From positions 1-10,549 of the forward strand of contig CANCEQ010000099.1 in assembly GCA_947375085.1 (NCBI GenBank): a stretch of 10,549 nucleotides of DNA, in the 5' to 3' direction. The position numbers were made by a program, and so were the translations under genes. The notes under the pieces are model-generated. The model was not told the origin of the DNA, searched no databases, and worked only from the letters and a program-made list of their open reading frames with translations. Positions 6,880-10,549 of the stretch are shown piece by piece. Source of the stretch: Flavobacteriales bacterium. GTDB lineage: Bacteria > Bacteroidota > Bacteroidia > Flavobacteriales > Crocinitomicaceae. Position 1 is the stretch's first letter. Each line of letters starts with the position of its first letter.

Positions 6880-8157
6880 ATGGATCAACAGCAAATAACA
6901 GAATTATTACAAATAGTTAGATCAGCTAATCAAGTTGAATTTCAAGAAAGTATAACTTCTGGCTCAACTTTTAGTGATTTAAAAAAAGAAATTGAATTTT
7001 TGACTTCACGATTAGAAGATCAAAAAATAAGAAAATTTCAGATAATTGATTATATAACAGAATGTTGTACAGGTAATTTTGATTATCACTTTCCTATTTC
7101 TGAATACAAAGATGAATTAGATGTAATAAGTTTAGGATTAAATACTTTTATTGAAGAGCTCGTTCAAAATACTATTTCTCGTGATTATTTTTTTAAAGTA
7201 TTTAATAGATTACCACAGAAAATTTTTGTTTTCAATGAATTTGGAAACATCGAATTGGTTAATTTCTTGGGGAAAGAGATCGTTGGTAATTCTTCAAATA
7301 AAATCAATATCAATTTATATGAAATTTTACCAAAAGAGATTGTGAATGTGGTGAATGAATTTATTTTACAAAATATTGAAAATAAAATTGTTGATGTTTC
7401 AATCAATGAATCAAATCAACAGTTGTCTCATTTCATTTGTTCCATTTCTAAAATTGATAAAGTTAAGAATGGTAATATATTGTTAGTGATTGATGATGTT
7501 TCAGTTATGAAAAATGCAGAATCAAATATGCTAAAAGCAACACTTTTAGGTCAAGATAATGAGCGTAAAAGATTAGCATATGATTTACATGATTCTTTGG
7601 GGCAAGAATTGAATGCAATCAAAATGTATCTAAGTGCTGCAAATCGAATGGAAAGAACTTCAGATACGTTTATTAATACGATGGACAATATCCATTTAAT
7701 GTTGAATGATTCCATTAATTCTATCCAAGATATTTCTTTTAATTTAATGCCTTCAGCTCTTGGGAATCAAGGAATTTGTGTTTCAATTAATCAATTAGTT
7801 AATCGATTGAATACAATTTCTGAAATTGAGATTACGTTTTCTTATTCAGAAGAGAATATTTATCTGAAAGACAAAAATGATGAGTTATTTGTATATAGAA
7901 TTGTTCAAGAGTTTTTAAATAATTCAATAAAATATTCTAATTCTAAAACTATTCAAATTGATTTAACAAGAGATTTGAGTCAAAAGCGTATTCAAGTGTA
8001 TTTAAAAGATAATGGAAACGGATTTGATTTTAAAAAAGTGATTCGAAGAAATGGATTGAATAATATTGAAAGAAGATTGATATCGTTAAAATCTGAATAT
8101 TTCTTCAATAGCGAAATTGGAAAAGGAACAGAATTAAAATTTACAGTAAATGATTAA
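6880..8157 (+). CDS. Soluble HAMP/PAS-type sensor histidine kinase, HisKA_3 family
   Basis: This two-component kinase of 425 residues has no membrane helix or signal peptide, so it is predicted to sense a cytoplasmic cue. An N-terminal helical/coiled region (1-55) leads into a HAMP-like segment (about 56-98: GNFDYHFPISEYKDELDVISLGLNTF). A PAS-like domain follows (about 103-210: LPQKIFVFNEFGNIELVNFLGKEIVG). The HisKA_3 dimerisation box ERKRLAYDLHDSLGQEL (228-244) places the phosphorylated histidine at H237. The HATPase_c domain shows an N-box EFLNNSIKYS (344-353), G1 DNGNGFD (377-383), G2 NGLNNIERR (391-399) and GKGTELKF (414-421). The start ATG sits 4 bases after the YihY stop and is preceded by purine-rich AGAGAG. 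It overlaps the response regulator by 8 bases, its evident partner. A HAMP segment without a transmembrane helix is less usual. The ligand is unknown. Confidence 0.93.
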   Translation: MDQQQITELLQIVRSANQVEFQESITSGSTFSDLKKEIEFLTSRLEDQKIRKFQIIDYITECCTGNFDYHFPISEYKDELDVISLGLNTFIEELVQNTISRDYFFKVFNRLPQKIFVFNEFGNIELVNFLGKEIVGNSSNKININLYEILPKEIVNVVNEFILQNIENKIVDVSINESNQQLSHFICSISKIDKVKNGNILLVIDDVSVMKNAESNMLKATLLGQDNERKRLAYDLHDSLGQELNAIKMYLSAANRMERTSDTFINTMDNIHLMLNDSINSIQDISFNLMPSALGNQGICVSINQLVNRLNTISEIEITFSYSEENIYLKDKNDELFVYRIVQEFLNNSIKYSNSKTIQIDLTRDLSQKRIQVYLKDNGNGFDFKKVIRRNGLNNIERRLISLKSEYFFNSEIGKGTELKFTVND

Positions 8158-8800
8158 AACATATAAAGTATTAATTGCCGACGATCATCAACTGGTGAGA
8201 AATGGCGTGAGATTGATGTTGGAAAATCAAAAAGAATTTAAACCAATTATTTCGGAGGTTTCGAATGGTGAAGACGCTTTAAAAGTTGTCGAAAAAGGTG
8301 AGGTTGATGTAGTTTTACTCGATATTTCTATGCCAGGAATGGACGGGTTAATGACTTTAAAAAAAATTAAATCAATATCAAAAGATCTCCCAGTTTTGAT
8401 GCTGACCATGCACAATGAGGAAAATGTGATAAAGCAAGCTTTGAAAATAGGAGCTTCAGGTTATATTTTAAAAAATTCTGGGATTGATGAATTGGTAAAA
8501 GCAGTATTGACGATTGTAGAAGGAGAGGATTATTATTCAAATGAAGTTTCTCAGATTCTTTTGAAAGGGACTGTTAAGCGACCAAAGAAATCGTTAGAAG
8601 AACGCAATGAAATTCTTTCATCTAGAGAAAAACAGATATTAGGAATGATTGTTCGTGAATTAACGAGTAAAGAAATTGGGGATGAATTGTGTTTAAGCTC
8701 ACGAACTGTGGAAGGTCACAGAAATAATATTATGGAAAAATTAAACATAAAATCAACTATTGGGCTTGTGAAATACGCTATGCAGAACAATATTGAGTGA
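8150..8800 (+). CDS. NarL/FixJ family response regulator transcription factor
   Basis: This 216-residue DNA-binding partner of the kinase has the standard length for the family. The receiver domain (about 5-122) has the acidic pocket D11-D12, phospho-acceptor D58 (VVLLDISMPGMDG), switch T86 and K108 (GYILKNS). A linker (about 138-153, rich in Lys, Arg and Glu) leads to a LuxR-type helix-turn-helix (156-213: LSSREKQILGMIV then LTSKEIGDELCLSSRTVEGHRNNIMEKLNI). Phosphorylation should favour dimerisation and binding to inverted-repeat sites. The ATG at 8150 overlaps the kinase gene by 8 bases in another frame, so the two proteins are probably made in a coupled ratio. The stop at 8798-8800 is followed 20 bases later by two matching AGGTA-N4-TACCT dyads, good candidates for its own operators. 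Confidence 0.96.
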   Translation: MIKTYKVLIADDHQLVRNGVRLMLENQKEFKPIISEVSNGEDALKVVEKGEVDVVLLDISMPGMDGLMTLKKIKSISKDLPVLMLTMHNEENVIKQALKIGASGYILKNSGIDELVKAVLTIVEGEDYYSNEVSQILLKGTVKRPKKSLEERNEILSSREKQILGMIVRELTSKEIGDELCLSSRTVEGHRNNIMEKLNIKSTIGLVKYAMQNNIE

Positions 8801-8820
8801 AAATTTGATCTGTTTTAAGT

Positions 8821-8856
8821 AGGTATTTCTACCTGATTTTATAGGTATTTATACCT
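8821..8856. promoter_or_regulatory. Tandem AGGTA-N4-TACCT dyads, candidate response-regulator operators
   Basis: AGGTA TTTC TACCT at 8821-8834 and AGGTA TTTA TACCT at 8843-8856 are two 14-bp dyads differing at one spacer base, both with T-rich spacers. Their starts are exactly 22 bp apart, about two helical turns, so bound dimers would lie on the same face of DNA. The inner half-sites can also be read as TACCT-N8-AGGTA, an orientation closer to the TACC...GGTA sites of NarL-family proteins. Placement just after a NarL/FixJ regulator gene suggests it or a relative binds here. No binding data can be seen, so the regulator-site link is inference. Confidence 0.5.
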
Positions 8857-8922
8857 GTTTTTCGAAGAGTGTTTTTGGTTATCACATTGATTTGTAGGTG
8901 ATTATATTTTTCTCTTTTTTTA

Positions 8923-9012
8923 GGTGTGTTTTTTTATATCTTAAAAGTTGTGATATTTGTAACAGCTAATTCTAAGTAACGAAAGTTATTTTTTAAGATA
9001 TAAACCCCCACC
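8923..9012 (+). ncRNA. Candidate structured RNA with long closing stem
   Basis: TTTATATCTTAAAA at 8933-8946 is a perfect 14-bp inverted repeat of 8991-9004. GGTG (8923-8926) can add a further short helix with CACC (9009-9012). Inside the 44-base interior, AGTAAC-GAAA-GTTATT (8975-8990) forms a hairpin closed by C-G with a GNRA-type GAAA tetraloop. On the plus strand this is followed by a strong terminator (9022-9076). A 7-of-8 -7 match, GATATTTG at 8952-8959, exists but would start transcription inside the element and has no clear -33. It could be a 3' UTR structure of the operon, an independent small RNA, or an AT-rich coincidence. Confidence 0.3.
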
Positions 9013-9021
9013 AGAGTCAAA

Positions 9022-9076
9022 AAAAAACTCAAAATCTTTAATTTTCCATTTGATTATTAAAGATTTTGAGTTTTTT
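9022..9076. terminator. Bidirectional terminator with 21-bp perfect stem
   Basis: The 21 bases at 9022-9042 (AAAAAACTCAAAATCTTTAAT) are the exact reverse complement of 9056-9076, around a 13-base loop. A-runs on the left and T-runs on the right provide a U tract on both strands. It lies between convergent units: the minus-strand gene stopping at 9091 ends 14 bases away, while the plus-strand regulator gene ends 221 bases upstream. The stem is unusually long and fully paired for an intrinsic terminator. Confidence 0.9.
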
Positions 9077-9090
9077 ATTTTAAATCAGAT

Positions 9091-9522
9091 TTAAATTCTT
9101 TGATAATCTCCTTGCCAGTTTTTAATAGCTGACTTAATATCTTTGGGAGCTAGTTTTTCACTTATAGTTCTTTTAATTAGTGACTCTAATTCGTCATCTC
9201 CTGCAAAACGAATGGCTACAATTTGTTGTATTGATAAATCTTTTTCAAACGTTTCAAATCGAATGCCAGTTAATAGATGGTATCTATATCTCATTTCCAT
9301 TCTGATAATTCTATCTTGATTTCTAGTTGAAAATCGTCTGCAATAATAGGCGATTATTAAAAATGAAAAGGTGAAAAACAATCTAAAAATAGTTTCTTCA
9401 TTTACTTCTCTAATCAAAGAAACAATAGAATAGAAAAATAATAGGAATGCTATCAAAAGTCCACCAATTAGATGCCAACTAAATTTGAAACTATTGTGAT
9501 TTTTAAAATTTTGAGTTTCCAT
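9091..9522 (-). CDS. DUF6526-like small membrane protein
   Basis: This is a 143-residue inner-membrane protein of unknown function. Family features are the N-terminal TQNFKNHNSFKF (3-14), two hydrophobic helices (about 17-37 and 45-62), the conserved RFSTRNQDRIIRMEMRYRYHLLTG (63-86) in which a QDR/IR-E/RY pattern follows the second helix, and a C-terminal cytoplasmic part with LSIQQIVAIRFAGDDELESL and AIKNWQGDYQRI at the very end. The start is the ATG at 9520-9522, 6 bases after the stop of the YcxB-like gene, so it is the last gene of a three-gene minus-strand unit ending at the terminator at 9022-9076. The assignment to DUF6526 is from memory of the family pattern. No biochemical role is known to me. 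Confidence 0.85.
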   Translation of the reverse strand: METQNFKNHNSFKFSWHLIGGLLIAFLLFFYSIVSLIREVNEETIFRLFFTFSFLIIAYYCRRFSTRNQDRIIRMEMRYRYHLLTGIRFETFEKDLSIQQIVAIRFAGDDELESLIKRTISEKLAPKDIKSAIKNWQGDYQRI

Positions 9523-9528
9523 ATTTAT

Positions 9529-10074
9529 TTATTTCCAAATCCAAGAAGTTTCATCATTCCAAGCAATAGATTGGTTTTGAGAAAGTTCTTTTAAAGTTGA
9601 AGTTAATTCTTCTTTGTTGTCAATTTTTAATTTTGGAATAATTATCGATTGTCCGCTTTTCACTTTCAAAAAATAATAGTTTTCCAATTCATTGATTTCA
9701 TCTAATTCTGTTACATCAACTTGTGAATTTCCTTGACTATCAGAAATTAGTAAAATATCAGATTTAAAAGTAATCGTTGTTGGTTCTGATAATCGGTCTT
9801 TGTAATAGTTACGGACGTGTTTTAAATAGGTTTTTCTATAACTCCAACGAGTATACAATGGCATAAAAAAGAATGCTAATATAGCAAGAGCTGAAAAATA
9901 AACCGTTTGACCAGTTGAATGATTTCCATAGGCCATAACAGCAAACAAAATCAAACTGATTGTCATTAGAAAACGAATTCTATTTCTGGTTTTGATGGCA
10001 GAAGAAGATTTAGAAATCGTAAAAAGTAGATGCGTATGATAGTCAGCTTCTTCTAATTTATAATTTAAAGTCAT
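9529..10074 (-). CDS. YcxB family-like membrane protein
   Basis: This 181-residue protein has two adjacent membrane helices (about 33-49 and 57-74), linked by a short polar loop (GNHSTGQ) and flanked by basic residues (KTRNRIR before, RWSYRKTYLKHVR after). The C-terminal half is soluble and strand-rich: TITFKSDILLISDSQGNSQVDVTELDEINELENYYFLKVKSGQSIIIPK (99-147). This arrangement, with a strand pattern like a small PH-type or YcxB C-terminal domain, fits the YcxB family, whose function is unknown. The C-terminus is aromatic (TSWIWK). The start ATG at 10072-10074 is 10 bases after the GIY-YIG-like gene's stop, and the stop is 6 bases before the next gene, indicating co-transcription. The family call is moderately sure. 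Confidence 0.8.
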   Translation of the reverse strand: MTLNYKLEEADYHTHLLFTISKSSSAIKTRNRIRFLMTISLILFAVMAYGNHSTGQTVYFSALAILAFFFMPLYTRWSYRKTYLKHVRNYYKDRLSEPTTITFKSDILLISDSQGNSQVDVTELDEINELENYYFLKVKSGQSIIIPKLKIDNKEELTSTLKELSQNQSIAWNDETSWIWK

Positions 10075-10084
10075 TTTTTGAGAT

Positions 10085-10513
10085 TTAAAATGCTACGTTC
10101 CAACGTGGTAGTCTATTGTTTTCGTCTAAGAATTTTTGTAAAATCAATCCTTCAACATATGTTGGGATGTGTTTTGTTTTTGCATTAAACGTTTCATACC
10201 AATGAATTTCCAATTGTTCAATGTTTTCTTTTTTCATTTGAATTGGCCACGCTTTTCTTCTTGATAATTTCCCGAATTGTTGTCCGTTAACCAACTTCTC
10301 GTAAATCCCACCAACTTTTAATTTGATTTCACCGTTGTTTTGAATTGTTCCTGTTGAACCAACAAAAAGTAACTCTTTTTCATCTCCATTTACTTCATAC
10401 ACTAGATAAACTCCATTTCCATCTTGTGGTGCATTGCAAACTTCAGAAAGTTCATTTTCAGTTTCGAATGTAAAGTGATTGCAGTTTTTGTATTTTGTTA
10501 GTTCTTTGAACAT
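10085..10513 (-). CDS. GIY-YIG nuclease-like protein
   Basis: The 142-residue sequence follows the GIY-YIG nuclease layout: GVYLVY (34-39) on the first strand, LLFVGST (48-54) in the place of the YIG strand, basic KLSRRK (82-87) on the following helix, and a late helix PTYVEGLILQKFLDE (117-131) with E121 in the position of the metal-binding glutamate. It ends with LPRWN (135-139), like the terminal Asn motif of the fold. The YIG tyrosine is replaced by F50, so nuclease activity is uncertain. GIY-YIG proteins normally cut DNA or RNA in repair, restriction or mobile elements, and single-domain members in bacteria are often uncharacterised. It is first in a unit with the YcxB-like and DUF6526-like genes, an unexpected pairing of a nuclease fold with membrane proteins. 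The start ATG at 10511-10513 follows an A/T-rich leader; its promoter is not resolved in the 36 bases available. Confidence 0.75.
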   Translation of the reverse strand: MFKELTKYKNCNHFTFETENELSEVCNAPQDGNGVYLVYEVNGDEKELLFVGSTGTIQNNGEIKLKVGGIYEKLVNGQQFGKLSRRKAWPIQMKKENIEQLEIHWYETFNAKTKHIPTYVEGLILQKFLDENNRLPRWNVAF

Positions 10514-10549
10514 ATTTTTTATATTGATTATTTATAATTGAAATTTGAT

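Larger units (their letters stand above)
8801..9090. other. 290-base non-coding gap with dyads, long inverted repeat and terminator
   Basis: The plus strand has no ATG anywhere in this gap, and the two minus-strand ATGs (ending at 9049 and 8887) hit stop codons within four codons. It is therefore not a missed small gene with a normal start. In order it contains two AGGTA-N4-TACCT dyads, T-rich sequence with two further AGGTG half-words (8896 and 8922), a 14-bp perfect inverted repeat with a nested hairpin, and a 21-bp terminator stem. The terminator is 14 bases from the minus-strand gene's stop but 221 bases from the regulator's stop. Confidence 0.8.

Noticed and set aside
7151..7406. Two short open frames within the PAS region of the kinase gene (one on each strand)
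   Set aside because: Both sit inside the kinase reading frame, which continues uninterrupted with clear domain motifs.
8227..8415. Minus-strand open frame of 62 codons within the response regulator gene
   Set aside because: Antisense to the receiver domain including the phospho-acceptor motif; a shadow.
8952..8959. GATATTTG as the promoter of the candidate small RNA
   Set aside because: Seven of eight -7 matches, but there is no -33 element and it would start transcription inside the long inverted repeat; too weak to list on its own.

Overview
The window is a low-GC, gene-dense stretch of a Bacteroidota chromosome, most likely from the order Flavobacteriales. The clues are AT-rich codon use, almost no Shine-Dalgarno sequences, a -7 promoter element of the TAnnTTTG type ahead of the rRNA methyltransferase gene, and protein families typical of that phylum (a GxxExxY protein, a DUF6526-like protein, a HisKA_3 kinase with a NarL/FixJ regulator). 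No tRNA, rRNA, insertion sequence or CRISPR array was seen. Family calls come from reading the translations, not from database searches.

Layout. Bases 2-112 hold the last 36 codons of an unrecognised plus-strand gene. It converges on a minus-strand block across a bidirectional terminator at 135-165. Read in its own direction, that block runs from an RlmI-type 23S rRNA methyltransferase (4468-3299) to a MATE exporter (3291-1963, 7 bases downstream), then a 340-base non-coding region with a fresh 83-bp tandem repeat (1711-1947), a GxxExxY PD-(D/E)XK-like protein (1612-1196) and methionyl-tRNA formyltransferase fmt (1123-167). The divergent gap at 4469-4640 contains a 75-base C-free stretch and inverted repeats.

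From 4641 to 8800 five plus-strand genes are packed with overlaps or a 4-base gap: an unrecognised acidic protein, a lone ABC ATPase with a TOBE-like tail, a YihY/BrkB membrane protein, a membrane-anchor-free HAMP/PAS/HisKA_3 sensor kinase and a NarL/FixJ response regulator. They look like one translationally coupled operon. I infer that the kinase and regulator pair with each other and may control, or be informed by, the membrane functions upstream.

Downstream of the regulator gene is a 290-base gap with no ATG-initiated ORF worth the name on either strand. It holds two AGGTA-N4-TACCT dyads spaced exactly 22 bp, a 14-bp perfect long-range inverted repeat enclosing a GAAA-tetraloop hairpin, and a 21-bp perfect terminator stem. 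This is the most promising place for something undescribed: a possible regulator-controlled structured RNA. The other strong candidate is the 83-bp hairpin repeat beside the GxxExxY gene.

The right end (9091-10513) is a compact minus-strand trio: a GIY-YIG-like protein, a YcxB-like two-helix membrane protein and a DUF6526-like two-helix membrane protein, with gaps of 10 and 6 bases.
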